Of a stretch of DNA of 17,102 bases, positions 6,014 to 13,746 are shown in pieces. The stretch's first letter is position 1, and the number at the start of each line of letters is the position of its first letter. The stretch is taken from positions 1 to 17,102 of the forward strand of contig CAYYFL010000023.1 of assembly GCA_964471325.1 (NCBI GenBank), given 5' to 3'. The translations under genes and the position numbers were made by a program. This DNA is from Velamenicoccus sp964471325. Its GTDB lineage: Bacteria > Omnitrophota > Gorgyraeia > Velamenicoccales > Velamenicoccaceae. The notes under the pieces are model-generated. The model ran no database searches. It was not told where the DNA came from and saw only the letters and a program-made list of their open reading frames with translations.

Positions 6014-6469
6014 TCACTCTCCTGCCTTCGCATCCCCCGTGGGGCAAGCGCTCCCGGCATTCTTTTCAACCTTAAAAGAAGAATACGCCTGTTCGCTCTT
6101 TCTGTCCATATAAACTTGCCTGAGACCCCATGTATAGACCTCGCCGTCCTGAAAGATGCCGGCATCGACCGTAAACGAATACTGATCTTTAGGTATCTGC
6201 TTGACGATCAGCTGATTGGCCTCTGTCGTCTGGCGCCCTTTATAAAGCCTGAAATCGTAATACTGTCTTTCCCACATCCGGCCGATGAACGGACTCCACT
6301 TGAATTCCAGGGTCTTTTTGTCGGCCAAATTGACCACTTCCCCTGTCGGCGACAGCAATTCCGGTTCCGGCGCCAAGTCCGGCCAATCTGAAGCCGCAAC
6401 AAAACTGCCAGCAAGACACACAAACCCCACAACGACCGCCAACCACGTCAATACCTTTGTCCTCATCAT
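6014..6469 (-). CDS. Secreted protein with fibronectin-like fold
   Basis: A 151-aa protein with an N-terminal signal peptide (hydrophobic core about 6-21, likely cleavage after AA near 26), so periplasmic or surface-exposed. The mature part starts with a Pro-rich stretch and then has the layout of one immunoglobulin/fibronectin-type beta sandwich: LLSPTGE, LEFKWSP, YYDFRLYKG, YSFTV, VYTWGLRQV. No catalytic motif is visible. I start it at 6469 because AGGAGAG lies just upstream; the next codon is also ATG. The longer in-frame start at 6517 would put charged residues before the signal peptide. A 6-bp hairpin (6483-6497) lies just before the ribosome site. It follows the barrel gene by 44 nt and may be an accessory to the envelope system; the function is unknown. 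Confidence 0.75.
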   Translation of the reverse strand: MMRTKVLTWLAVVVGFVCLAGSFVAASDWPDLAPEPELLSPTGEVVNLADKKTLEFKWSPFIGRMWERQYYDFRLYKGRQTTEANQLIVKQIPKDQYSFTVDAGIFQDGEVYTWGLRQVYMDRKSEQAYSSFKVEKNAGSACPTGDAKAGE

Positions 6470-6513
6470 GAGCTCTCCTTCCTCCGCCTCCGGCGGAATA
6501 AAATACCCGCCCT

Positions 6514-7803
6514 TCAAAAACTATACCTTACCCGGATATAAACATTCTTGTCCCTGCGCATCTGGGCAAATGCCGTATGGGTGTCGCCGCCCCAGGGAAT
6601 ATTGACCCCCCAAATCATCTTCCATTGATCTGTCAGATCGTAAGACACGGAACCACGGAAATAACCATCCAGATCCGATGGAGAAAAAAATGTAAAGAGA
6701 GAAACGGCCACCGTCTGATTTTTGAAAAGTTTGGTGATCCTATTGGTCAACAGATGATAATACTGGTCCCAGAAATAATCCAACGGCAGGAGGGCCGCCG
6801 CATACTTCGAGTAATCCAGCTTCTCTTCATAATAATACTGGAAACCGATCTTCAAGTCGTGCCCCAGGTCTTTCTCGTATCCTGCCATGGCCTTGAACAT
6901 GGAATTCTCGATCAGACGGTTGTCGCCGTGATCGTCTTGGGGAGAATGCACATATCCTGCTTCGATATTGCCGATCCCACCGGCAAAAGGCCCCCGCAGG
7001 CTGGCGCCAAAAACATCCTGGCGCTCATAAAAAAGCTCTCTGTCGGCCTCATTCAAATAGCTGCGCGGCGACGGATCAAATCCCCGGAAGACATACAAGG
7101 CGCCTTCGGTGGAGCCGAAATTCCTGAAAACCCTCATCGCATACTCAAAATTCTTGGCCTGCCACCCCGGCTCCACCAGGTAACGGTCGGAGTTGGTGCC
7201 GGAGATCCCTCTCTGGAAAGAATCGAAAAACGAAAGGCGTTGGCCGTCGGGAAGGGTATTCGGCTCAAAGCGCGGAATAACGATAAAATCGGTGTTCGCC
7301 ATGTCCGAATAAAAAGAAAAACGCGCCGCATCCGACGGCTTCTTCAAGTACTCGTCATCGCGGCCGATATAAAAAGACTCGTAGTCCTTGGGGAACACAT
7401 CGTTGATAAAAAGGTAATCCCCCGTCCCCCATGTCAACACCTGCCGCCCGACCCGGACATCCAGAAAATGTGTCGGGCTCATGGCCATATTGCATTCGCG
7501 CAGATCGAAATCCGTCTTGCCGCCGAAATATTCATCCACCAGGAAGTCGCCCTTAAAAACAAACTGACTCTTCCACCGGCCCAGAAGATCTTCCCCCGTA
7601 AAAAAATGATCGGTTTTAAGTTGCAGCCGCTGTTCAAGCATGTTGTAGTTGTCATGCTTGGTCTGGTCCTCCACCCACCGCCCGCCGAAGGCGTATTCGA
7701 AAAACCCGTGCCAACGCAAAGGTTCAGCATAGAGATCGGGTGTCAAGACGCCGAAAGAAACCAGGACGGCGCATGCGATAAACGAATGACGGTATCGCAT
7801 CAT
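6514..7803 (-). CDS. Outer-membrane beta-barrel protein (DUF1302/porin-like)
   Basis: About 429 aa, with a signal peptide (hydrophobic stretch about 8-20, cleavage near LYA-EP). The mature protein is rich in alternating aromatic and polar residues typical of transmembrane beta strands and ends in YIRVRYSF, a terminal Phe as used for assembly by the BAM complex. Strand-like repeats such as FLDVRVGRQVLTWG and YFRGSVSYDL recur along the length. It resembles the large barrels found beside MMPL transporters and LolA-like proteins (DUF1302 or alginate-export-like), but I cannot fix the exact family. I chose the ATG at 7803, which overlaps the preceding stop codon as ATGA; the ATG at 7800 is nearly as good. 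It is probably the outer-membrane exit or entry point of the system encoded by the operon. Confidence 0.8.
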   Translation of the reverse strand: MMRYRHSFIACAVLVSFGVLTPDLYAEPLRWHGFFEYAFGGRWVEDQTKHDNYNMLEQRLQLKTDHFFTGEDLLGRWKSQFVFKGDFLVDEYFGGKTDFDLRECNMAMSPTHFLDVRVGRQVLTWGTGDYLFINDVFPKDYESFYIGRDDEYLKKPSDAARFSFYSDMANTDFIVIPRFEPNTLPDGQRLSFFDSFQRGISGTNSDRYLVEPGWQAKNFEYAMRVFRNFGSTEGALYVFRGFDPSPRSYLNEADRELFYERQDVFGASLRGPFAGGIGNIEAGYVHSPQDDHGDNRLIENSMFKAMAGYEKDLGHDLKIGFQYYYEEKLDYSKYAAALLPLDYFWDQYYHLLTNRITKLFKNQTVAVSLFTFFSPSDLDGYFRGSVSYDLTDQWKMIWGVNIPWGGDTHTAFAQMRRDKNVYIRVRYSF

Positions 7804-8597
7804 TCCTGGATCCATTGGAGAGGAGGCTTACGCAGGTAGCGCTCCGTGAAGATATCTTCTCCCAGTTTGATATTGTATTCGATCCGGCTGAACAAGGCGA
7901 CGGTCGAACTGCCTGCGTTGAGATCTTCGGCTTTCATTTTTGTGATGGTCAAATAACCTCCAACGTCCTTGGTCTCCAAAGCCTCCAGGCGACGGTATAA
8001 TTTACCTTCCTTGTCATAATATTCGGCCTTAACCGGGACAAAATTGTCCTTATTGATCCATGTCACATAATAAGAGAATTCGACGGCATTGCCGTCTTTG
8101 GGCGTGTTTTTGATCTGATATGTCTTGTCATCGCCGCCCATGAGCTCATGCGTGTCCAAAGAGAGGCTCCTGCCTGAAATGTCTTCATACAGGAAGTTGG
8201 TGCCAGCAAAACTGGAGCGTTTGTCCGAAGCCGCGATCCTGCGCACAAGATCCAAGGCCGGCAGATACAGCCATCTGTCATCATCTCTGTCCAAATGCTT
8301 CCAGACGATATATGCCATTCCCTTAACATCTGTGGGCCTGTGAAAATAGACGTAATATTTCTGTTCGGCGTCGTCTCCGACGTTCATCCGCAGGATAGTC
8401 ATCACACGCTGGCGGGTGCGCCCCTGGGCGTCCGTCACGGTCATCTCGACCCTGGCGCGGCCATCCTGACCCTCATAGTAAGCGATGTGATTGGCCTTTT
8501 TGACGATCTCGTCTGCCGACGGATCACCAGCCTCGGCGCCAACGGCCGTCCCCAGCAGAAGCCCTAAACCAAACACGGCAAAAAACATCCTTTTCAT
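7800..8597 (-). CDS. LolA-like outer-membrane lipoprotein-sorting protein
   Basis: About 265 aa with a clear signal peptide (MKRMFF, hydrophobic to about 20, cleavage near AEA), so periplasmic. The body fits the LolA-like family (COG2834-type, distinct from classic LolA) that accompanies MMPL transporters: an early DEIVKKAN helix, then long beta strands RARVEMTVTD, YYVYFHRP, GMAYIVWKH, DDRWLYLPAL, followed by SFAGTNFLYEDISGR and later strands such as VPVKAEYYD. Such proteins have a half-barrel fold that holds a lipid tail. I start it at 8597 because GGAGG lies 6 nt upstream; an ATG at 8618 is in frame but poorer. It is 36 nt after the transporter gene and overlaps the barrel gene, as expected for a carrier between the two membranes. 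Confidence 0.88.
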   Translation of the reverse strand: MKRMFFAVFGLGLLLGTAVGAEAGDPSADEIVKKANHIAYYEGQDGRARVEMTVTDAQGRTRQRVMTILRMNVGDDAEQKYYVYFHRPTDVKGMAYIVWKHLDRDDDRWLYLPALDLVRRIAASDKRSSFAGTNFLYEDISGRSLSLDTHELMGGDDKTYQIKNTPKDGNAVEFSYYVTWINKDNFVPVKAEYYDKEGKLYRRLEALETKDVGGYLTITKMKAEDLNAGSSTVALFSRIEYNIKLGEDIFTERYLRKPPLQWIQE

Positions 8598-8633
8598 AGT
8601 CGTCCTCCGTAAAAACACAAGGTTAACAAACGT

Positions 8634-11150
8634 TCAAACCATCCTATTGTTGCGAAGGCGGCCGACAATAAAACAAATACCGGCCAATACCACAACAACA
8701 AAGACCGCGATCACCGTCGCCACATTCCATCTCGTGAGGGAATAACCCAAAAGAACGTACAGGACAGACGCTGCCAACATGACAGCCAAAAGCATGCATT
8801 CGCCGCAAGCGCATCTGCTGACCTTCTTCTCGGGCTCCAGATGGCCGAAAACGACCCGAGGCGCCGCCGAAATGATGGCCGGCAGGATCAAAAGGGTCCC
8901 GACGCTCGACACAAGCATGATCATCAGCATAAAAAACCCGACCGTATTGTAAGGCACCAGCCTCGACAAAAACAGGGGCAGGAAAGCGATAGAGATGACA
9001 AAGGCGTTGCGCACAAGCGCGCGCGCCGGCGCGCCGAACATCTCCCTGGCCGTATCGGGCCAATTCATCCTTACCTTATAGATCTGGCGCGACCGTTCGA
9101 TAAAATGAATGGCGTAATCGATGGAGAGGCCCAGGGTCAACGCCGAAAGCACCGCCACGGGCATATCGTATTCCTTGCCGAAAAATCCGAGGGTGCTGTA
9201 AATGAACACAATGGTCACCGTCATGGGGATCATGGACAATAATCCTACCAAGGGCGACCGGAACAAAACGACCATCATGAACAGGACGATCAGAAAACTC
9301 CCAAGGAAATTCACGAACATCCCGATCACCATCTTGTCCTGCCAGACCATATTGATGTAGGTCAGACCCGACCAGTGATAGATCAGAGGCTGTGGCGCCG
9401 GATGTTCCTTGAAATAGGTCTCAACCTGTCTGACCACCAGGGCCATATCCCGGTTGTCCCCCGAAGTCAACTGCATCCATAAGTTAAGCTTGTCGTAGTC
9501 CGGCGTCACAAAGTGCCAGAGATCGTCGGGTTTATGCGAATTCTCGAACAAAAGGAGGCATTGCGCCACAGCCTCTTTTGTCGGCGGGATCATCCCGTTT
9601 TTCTTGTCGCCGCCCAAAAGCTCGTCGTAGACCTTGGAGACAACATCCGCAAGCGATGTCGACTTCCCCACCGACCCCTGTTCCAGCAGATATTTTTGGA
9701 GGCCGCGGATGTATTCAAGCATCGCCGGATCAAGAAAAACTTCTTCTTTTTTGTCTCTCGGTTCCATCACGAGATACGCGCTGTACGTTCCGCCGAAATG
9801 CCTGTTGAGCATAATGTCTGCGACGCGGATAGGATGCTTTTTGGAAAACCATTTCGTCGGATTATCGTTGACCTTGATGCGCGTAAGCCCGAAAATGGAA
9901 ACAGCCACCGTCAAGGCGGTCGCCGCCAGCACAAGCTTCCAGCGGTCAACCGCCAGACGACGGGCGAATTCCAGGATGACGTGTTCGGGCCCGGCCGGGT
10001 TCTCTTCATGTCTGACGCCAAACGTTGCCAGGCGCGAAGCGTCCAGGAGCGCCACATAGGCGGGGATAAAAAGCACTGTCGTCAGCCACGCCACGGCAAC
10101 GCCGATCGCCACAAAGATGCCGAATACCTGGACCGGAGGGATCGGCGCAAAGGAAAGGGAAAAAAATCCGGCGACGGTCGTCAAGGAAGTAAACAGGTTT
10201 GGCATGAAGAGCTTGCGCAGGACATGCCGGATCGCCTCCTCTTTATTCGGAAACCTGCGGTATTCCTCATAATAATCGCTCAAAAGATGGATTGAATCCA
10301 GGACGCAAATCGGCAAAAGAAAAATGGGAATCATGGAGCTCATGATATGGATCGGGAACCCAAGGCCGACCATCGCCCCCATCGTCAAGATGACGACGTC
10401 CACGGCCATGGCCAAGGGCAGGACCACAAGACGCACGTTCCTGAAGAAAAACCACATGAGGAGAAAAATGACAAGCATGGCCGCAGGGGCGGAAAGGGCC
10501 ATCTGGACGAACATCTCGTGGCCGAAAGCATCTTCGGCCAGAGGCAGGCCCGTCAGAAAATACCGCTCTCCCCCCCGATAAGCCTTCGTCAGCTCGCCGA
10601 TCTTTTTGGCGACCGCATAGCTTATCTTTTTTTCTTTGATGGGCACGTAGATCGCCAATGCCTTGCCATCGGCGGAAACGAGCGTATTGTAGAACATGGG
10701 ATTGGCCAGGGCGCGCGAACGGATCCAAAGCGCATCCTGCTCCGTATAAGGCGGAGCATGCATCAGCCACTGGAAACGCACCGCGCCTGCGCCGTCCGAC
10801 TGGACATCGTCTTTGGTGGAGAGGCTCATCATATCGTAGGCGACGACACCGTCGATTTTGCCGATGGCCTGCGTCAACTGATAGACATGTTCCAGGGTCC
10901 GGGGGTTGAAAACACCCGCCGGCGAGCTTTCGTCGACAACACCGACAACGATATAATCATAAAGGGTGAATTCCTTTTTGACCTCCTGATGGAAACGCCG
11001 GACAAATTCATTGGCCGGCAGCATATTCTCCGGGTCCGTATCGATCTTGATGCGCAAAAACTGCAGCAAAGCCGCGAACGTCAAGAGGCCGGCGATCGCA
11101 AAAATCACCTTCGGCCTTTTAAAGGCAAAATCGACAATCCTGTCTATCAT
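8634..11150 (-). CDS. RND/MMPL-family transporter
   Basis: An 838-aa inner-membrane protein of the RND superfamily (COG1033/MMPL type), driven by ion gradients and usually moving lipids or hydrophobic compounds outward. Two similar halves are visible: membrane segment 14-32, periplasmic loop to about 217, and a segment cluster about 218-370 with Asp285 in LDSIHLL; then membrane segment 405-422, a second large loop, and a second cluster with LSIDYAIHF. After the normal last segment a tail adds Cys780, Cys782 and Cys785 (CACGEC) and two more hydrophobic spans. I start it at 11150 because AAGGAG lies 7 nt upstream; the longer open frame to 11345 covers the ArsR gene and is not coding. It lies 23 nt after the ArsR gene and directly before the LolA-like and barrel genes. 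HpnN-like hopanoid transporters are a comparison; the true cargo is unknown. Confidence 0.93.
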   Translation of the reverse strand: MIDRIVDFAFKRPKVIFAIAGLLTFAALLQFLRIKIDTDPENMLPANEFVRRFHQEVKKEFTLYDYIVVGVVDESSPAGVFNPRTLEHVYQLTQAIGKIDGVVAYDMMSLSTKDDVQSDGAGAVRFQWLMHAPPYTEQDALWIRSRALANPMFYNTLVSADGKALAIYVPIKEKKISYAVAKKIGELTKAYRGGERYFLTGLPLAEDAFGHEMFVQMALSAPAAMLVIFLLMWFFFRNVRLVVLPLAMAVDVVILTMGAMVGLGFPIHIMSSMIPIFLLPICVLDSIHLLSDYYEEYRRFPNKEEAIRHVLRKLFMPNLFTSLTTVAGFFSLSFAPIPPVQVFGIFVAIGVAVAWLTTVLFIPAYVALLDASRLATFGVRHEENPAGPEHVILEFARRLAVDRWKLVLAATALTVAVSIFGLTRIKVNDNPTKWFSKKHPIRVADIMLNRHFGGTYSAYLVMEPRDKKEEVFLDPAMLEYIRGLQKYLLEQGSVGKSTSLADVVSKVYDELLGGDKKNGMIPPTKEAVAQCLLLFENSHKPDDLWHFVTPDYDKLNLWMQLTSGDNRDMALVVRQVETYFKEHPAPQPLIYHWSGLTYINMVWQDKMVIGMFVNFLGSFLIVLFMMVVLFRSPLVGLLSMIPMTVTIVFIYSTLGFFGKEYDMPVAVLSALTLGLSIDYAIHFIERSRQIYKVRMNWPDTAREMFGAPARALVRNAFVISIAFLPLFLSRLVPYNTVGFFMLMIMLVSSVGTLLILPAIISAAPRVVFGHLEPEKKVSRCACGECMLLAVMLAASVLYVLLGYSLTRWNVATVIAVFVVVVLAGICFIVGRLRNNRMV

Positions 11151-11173
11151 GGGAAAACTCCTTTGTGGCGCTA

Positions 11174-11434
11174 TCAGGCAAGCGCGTCCACGATCTTTCG
11201 CGCGCGTACATCCACAACCTCGTAGCAGGTCCTGACGCCCTTCTTCTGGGGCGCGATGACGCCGCACTTGCGCAGGATCGACAGATGCTGAGAGACGGTG
11301 GACTGCGGCAAGCCGAGCGCCGCGACGATCCTGCCGACGTTGCATCCGTGGCGGATAAGCCCTTTGAGGATCCGCAGACGCACTGGATGCCCCATCGCTT
11401 TCAACAATTCACTGGCAGACTGTTCGTTCATCAT
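11174..11434 (-). CDS. ArsR/SmtB-type transcriptional repressor
   Basis: An 86-aa winged-helix DNA-binding protein. MGHPVRLRILKGL (14-26) is the typical first helix pair, LPQSTVSQHLSILR (42-55) is the recognition helix-turn-helix, and GVRTCYEVV (66-74) is the wing. Family members usually repress their own operon and let go on binding metals or small ligands, or through redox changes. The classic metal motif ELCVCD is absent; two Cys are visible, Cys31 and Cys57, plus Cys69 in the wing, so metal or thiol sensing is possible but unproven. AAAGGAG lies just before the ATG at 11434, and a second ATG follows at once. As first gene of the operon behind a promoter with an inverted repeat, it probably autoregulates. 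Confidence 0.92.
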   Translation of the reverse strand: MMNEQSASELLKAMGHPVRLRILKGLIRHGCNVGRIVAALGLPQSTVSQHLSILRKCGVIAPQKKGVRTCYEVVDVRARKIVDALA

Positions 11435-11442
11435 GGATCTCC

Positions 11443-11472
11443 TTTATCGTTTTATCCAAATATTACGATAAA
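11443..11472. promoter_or_regulatory. Candidate ArsR operator
   Basis: A perfect 7-bp inverted repeat, TTTATCG (11443-11449) and CGATAAA (11466-11472), is centred 23 bp apart, about two helix turns. It encloses the -10 box and the start point of the ArsR operon promoter, and the left arm touches the ribosome site. Position and symmetry fit a dimeric ArsR-type repressor; binding is inferred. Confidence 0.5.
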
Positions 11473-11488
11473 TAGATATGTATGTCAA
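11460..11488 (-). promoter_or_regulatory. Promoter of the ArsR-transporter operon
   Basis: On the minus strand a perfect TTGACA (11483-11488) is followed after 17 nt by TAATAT (11460-11465). The start point would be near 11453, about 20 nt before the ArsR start codon. This is the only clear promoter for the seven-gene run down to 5380. Confidence 0.65.
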
Positions 11489-11575
11489 GAGGTTTTTCTA
11501 TTTTTTCAAGACGGCCTTCGGGGCCCTCTCAACAGAAAAATTCATAAAACCCATTCTAAAAGCAAGCGCCGGACT

Positions 11576-11920
11576 TCATTTGGCTGCGGCCTTCCTGGAT
11601 CTTTTCACGTCTTCCATCATATCATCGGCCTCTTCGAAAAGCCCATGCTTGGCCTTTTCCAGGATCGCCCGGGCTTCTTTGGAATTTCTGTCGACGCCAG
11701 CGAGAACGTATTGAGACGTCTTGATCGCCTCCTTGTAATCCTTGGAATCCAGGAACGCCTTCGCCTGACCGACGAGATAAACGGCCTTCTGGTCCGTCGT
11801 CGGCATCGTTTCCGACTTTTTGATCGCTTTGGCACTTGAGGCGGTCTTCTTGGCGCATCCCAATGTTACGCATGTCATGGCCGCGGCAAAAATCAGGACA
11901 ACAAACACGATTTTGCTCAT
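11576..11920 (-). CDS. Small lipoprotein with TPR-like helices
   Basis: A 114-aa protein with a lipoprotein-type signal peptide: short charged start, hydrophobic core, then VTLGC with Cys22 as the probable lipidated residue. The mature part is helical and lysine-rich; AVYLVGQAKAFLDSKDYKEA and the following helix look like one tetratricopeptide-like pair (about 47-85), a fold used for protein contacts. The C-terminus is basic (RSRKAAAK). I chose the ATG at 11920, with GAGGGGG 5 nt upstream; a GTG two codons earlier lies inside that site. It has its own promoter and a leader with a terminator hairpin, and ends about 90 nt before the ArsR promoter on the same strand. No clear terminator is seen between. 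Function unknown. Confidence 0.75.
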   Translation of the reverse strand: MSKIVFVVLIFAAAMTCVTLGCAKKTASSAKAIKKSETMPTTDQKAVYLVGQAKAFLDSKDYKEAIKTSQYVLAGVDRNSKEARAILEKAKHGLFEEADDMMEDVKRSRKAAAK

Positions 11921-11942
11921 AGCCACCCCCTCGGCCCCTTAG

Positions 11943-11980
11943 ATAAAAAAGGCAACCCCCTGACTGCAAAGAGTTGCCTT
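11943..11980 (-). terminator. Leader terminator (possible attenuator) of lipoprotein gene
   Basis: An 8-bp stem AAGGCAAC (11949-11956) with GTTGCCTT (11973-11980) closes a 16-nt loop and is followed on the minus strand by six T. It lies about 25 nt before the lipoprotein start codon and downstream of the promoter at 12041-12069. It therefore sits in the leader and could act as an attenuator. No other minus-strand gene needs it. Confidence 0.65.
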
Positions 11981-12040
11981 ACCTTAAATAAATCGTGCCA
12001 AAGACAGTCAAAAGCGTCTCTCTTTTTGCCATCCGGCCCC

Positions 12041-12069
12041 AGTTTACGTCAACCTCTAAAAAAAGTCAA
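12041..12069 (-). promoter_or_regulatory. Probable promoter of lipoprotein gene
   Basis: On the minus strand TTGACT (12064-12069, five of six) is followed after 17 nt by TAAACT (12041-12046, four of six). The start point near 12034 gives a leader of about 115 nt. The rest of the 335-nt gap (11927-12261) holds no convincing gene; the 87-codon plus-strand frame at 12026 has an unnatural composition. Confidence 0.45.
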
Positions 12070-12203
12070 ACGGAAACGGCGGCGAAATATCCCTATGCCC
12101 AGCCCCGTAAAACTTCGCAGGATGCCCCATGGGTCCGTAAGACCCCAGGAAGATACCGAAGGAAAGGAGGATGACAGCGCTCTCCGGTATCCGACAATAA
12201 TCC

Positions 12204-12233
12204 TTGCTTCCCTATCCGGCTTAAATGTAAAAT
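12204..12233 (+). promoter_or_regulatory. Weak candidate promoter of PEGA/glycosyltransferase unit
   Basis: TTGCTT (12204-12209) is followed after 18 nt by TAAAAT (12228-12233, five of six). The start codon lies about 22 nt past the predicted start point. The -35 match is poor, so this is tentative. Confidence 0.35.
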
Positions 12234-12261
12234 ATCATCAGTCAGCCCTGGATGAAAAACG

Positions 12262-13746
12262 ATGCAAAAGAACTTATTGGAAAAAATAGCCGGAAAGTTG
12301 ACGCTGCCAGGAATCCGCAGGGCATCTTTTTATTTTTTTCTTATCCTCTACCTCATCCTATGTCCTCTTGTCCTCTTTTATGCCTTTGGTTTCATCATCC
12401 GGCCGCACGAACAGAAGTTCGTCCAAACGGGGCTCGTCTCCATCAACACCTATCCCTCCGGTGCCTCCATCTATTTAGGACCCAGCCGCTATATCCAGCG
12501 TTCCCCGGCCATCCTTTCGGAACTGCTGCCCGGCCGGTACAATCTGCGCATCTTCCTGAACCAATACAGACCATGGTCTCAAAGTTTTTATGTAAGCGCC
12601 GGCAAGGCGGTCCTTTTCGATAAGGTCCTTCTTCTGCCGAAAGTCCTGACACCGCGGACGGCCAGCACGCAGGCCTTCGTCGACATCATACCGCTGGAAG
12701 ACACACCAAGCTGCATCCTCGTCAAAGGCCATACGTTCAAAGACGACTATCTTTTCGACGGCAGCGAGATAAACACGGAACCCCTTGCCAGCAAGATCTT
12801 TCTTTATGCCGACGCCAGGATCCAGGACCTGGCGACGATCCAGGACAACCCTCTGGTTGTCCTGACCCTCATTCTCCAAAAAGAAATAAAATATCTCCTG
12901 CTCCTGCCGGGCAAAGACTCTCTTGTGGACATCTCTGCGATCGTCATCCGGCCCCCCGAAAGGTTCTTCTTGGATCCCAACGACACGTCAACGATCTATT
13001 CCTTCCACAAAGGCCAAATCGATATGATCAAACCCCAAACAGGAGCGCTTTATCCAGAATATGTAGAAAACATACGCGGGTTCGGGGTCAAAGACAGAAA
13101 AGTCTATATCCTCTCGCGGGAAGGGGTCCTTTTACGCATGAACCAGGACAAGACCTCCACGGAAATCCTCCTTTCAGACGCACCCCTGAGCGCATCCATC
13201 TTTGATCCCAGGGGCGTCTATGAAATCCGCCCTCTCATGCCGGGGACGTTTGTCTTTCTGGGAAACGAAGGACAGCTTATGACGAACCATTTGCCCCACA
13301 GGATATGCGACCGCGGATGCCGAGGCATCTCATTTGACGACCAGAGAGACCGCCTTCTCTTTTGGACAAAGAATAAGATCGGCACCGTAGAATTCCTGAA
13401 CGACAGCCCGGACAACGGTCCTTTTTCAAACGGTTCTGTCGTGCAATACGTCTTTGAAACAGGCAGAGATATCAAACAGTGCCTTTGGATCTATGAAGGC
13501 TCCCACATCCTTTTCAGGGATGCCGATAAAATATTCCTTGCCGAGCTCATGCCGCAAGGCCCCCCGCACATCGAATTCCTCGTCCAGATCAGAAATAACA
13601 CGAATATTTTCTATTCCGAAGAGACAGGAACCCTCTATTACCTGGATGCCAAAAAAGAAGGGCTTCAGGCGCTCGACATCGTCTCGGGCAATGCGCCCGC
13701 CGCTTTGCCGCAGGCGGAATCCCCGGAAAGCCAAGAGGAAACATGA
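12262..13746 (+). CDS. Membrane-anchored PEGA-domain protein
   Basis: A 494-aa protein with one N-terminal membrane segment (about 23-45) and a large domain outside the cytoplasm. Residues 57-130 form a PEGA domain (GLVSINTYPSGASIYL, later LLPGRYNLRI), a beta module common in surface proteins that bind or support cell-envelope polymers. Residues about 135-475 have repeated short strands with Asp and Gly turns, such as VYILSREGVLLRMN and GTLYYLDAKKEGLQALD, which look like a beta-propeller; this is inference. The C-terminus is acidic. The ribosome site is weak (GGATG upstream), and the start is chosen because it is the first codon giving the membrane anchor. The stop codon overlaps the next start as ATGA, so it works with the glycosyltransferase, perhaps as its periplasmic partner. 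Confidence 0.8.
   Translation: MQKNLLEKIAGKLTLPGIRRASFYFFLILYLILCPLVLFYAFGFIIRPHEQKFVQTGLVSINTYPSGASIYLGPSRYIQRSPAILSELLPGRYNLRIFLNQYRPWSQSFYVSAGKAVLFDKVLLLPKVLTPRTASTQAFVDIIPLEDTPSCILVKGHTFKDDYLFDGSEINTEPLASKIFLYADARIQDLATIQDNPLVVLTLILQKEIKYLLLLPGKDSLVDISAIVIRPPERFFLDPNDTSTIYSFHKGQIDMIKPQTGALYPEYVENIRGFGVKDRKVYILSREGVLLRMNQDKTSTEILLSDAPLSASIFDPRGVYEIRPLMPGTFVFLGNEGQLMTNHLPHRICDRGCRGISFDDQRDRLLFWTKNKIGTVEFLNDSPDNGPFSNGSVVQYVFETGRDIKQCLWIYEGSHILFRDADKIFLAELMPQGPPHIEFLVQIRNNTNIFYSEETGTLYYLDAKKEGLQALDIVSGNAPAALPQAESPESQEET

Noticed and set aside
6577..7839. 420-codon plus-strand open frame
   Set aside because: It is antisense to the barrel gene, rich in Ile, Arg and Gln without domains, and lacks a ribosome site.
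10347..11225. 292-codon plus-strand open frame
   Set aside because: It is antisense to the transporter, and its His/Arg/Asp-rich composition is that of a shadow frame.
11151..11345. 65-residue N-terminal extension of the transporter
   Set aside because: It lies over the ArsR gene in another frame; the ribosome site supports the start at 11150.
11985..12005. Sigma-54 promoter suggested by TGGCACG on the minus strand
   Set aside because: The matching -12 element with GC is absent at the right distance.
12110..12225. Riboswitch or structured RNA such as SRP RNA upstream of the PEGA gene
   Set aside because: Short hairpins such as GGGTCCGTAAGACCC are present, but I could not match the conserved core of any class I know.
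12026..12289. 87-codon plus-strand frame in the 11927-12261 gap
   Set aside because: There is no ribosome site and the composition is odd (Lys/Arg/Pro-rich start). It overlaps the start of the PEGA gene in another frame.
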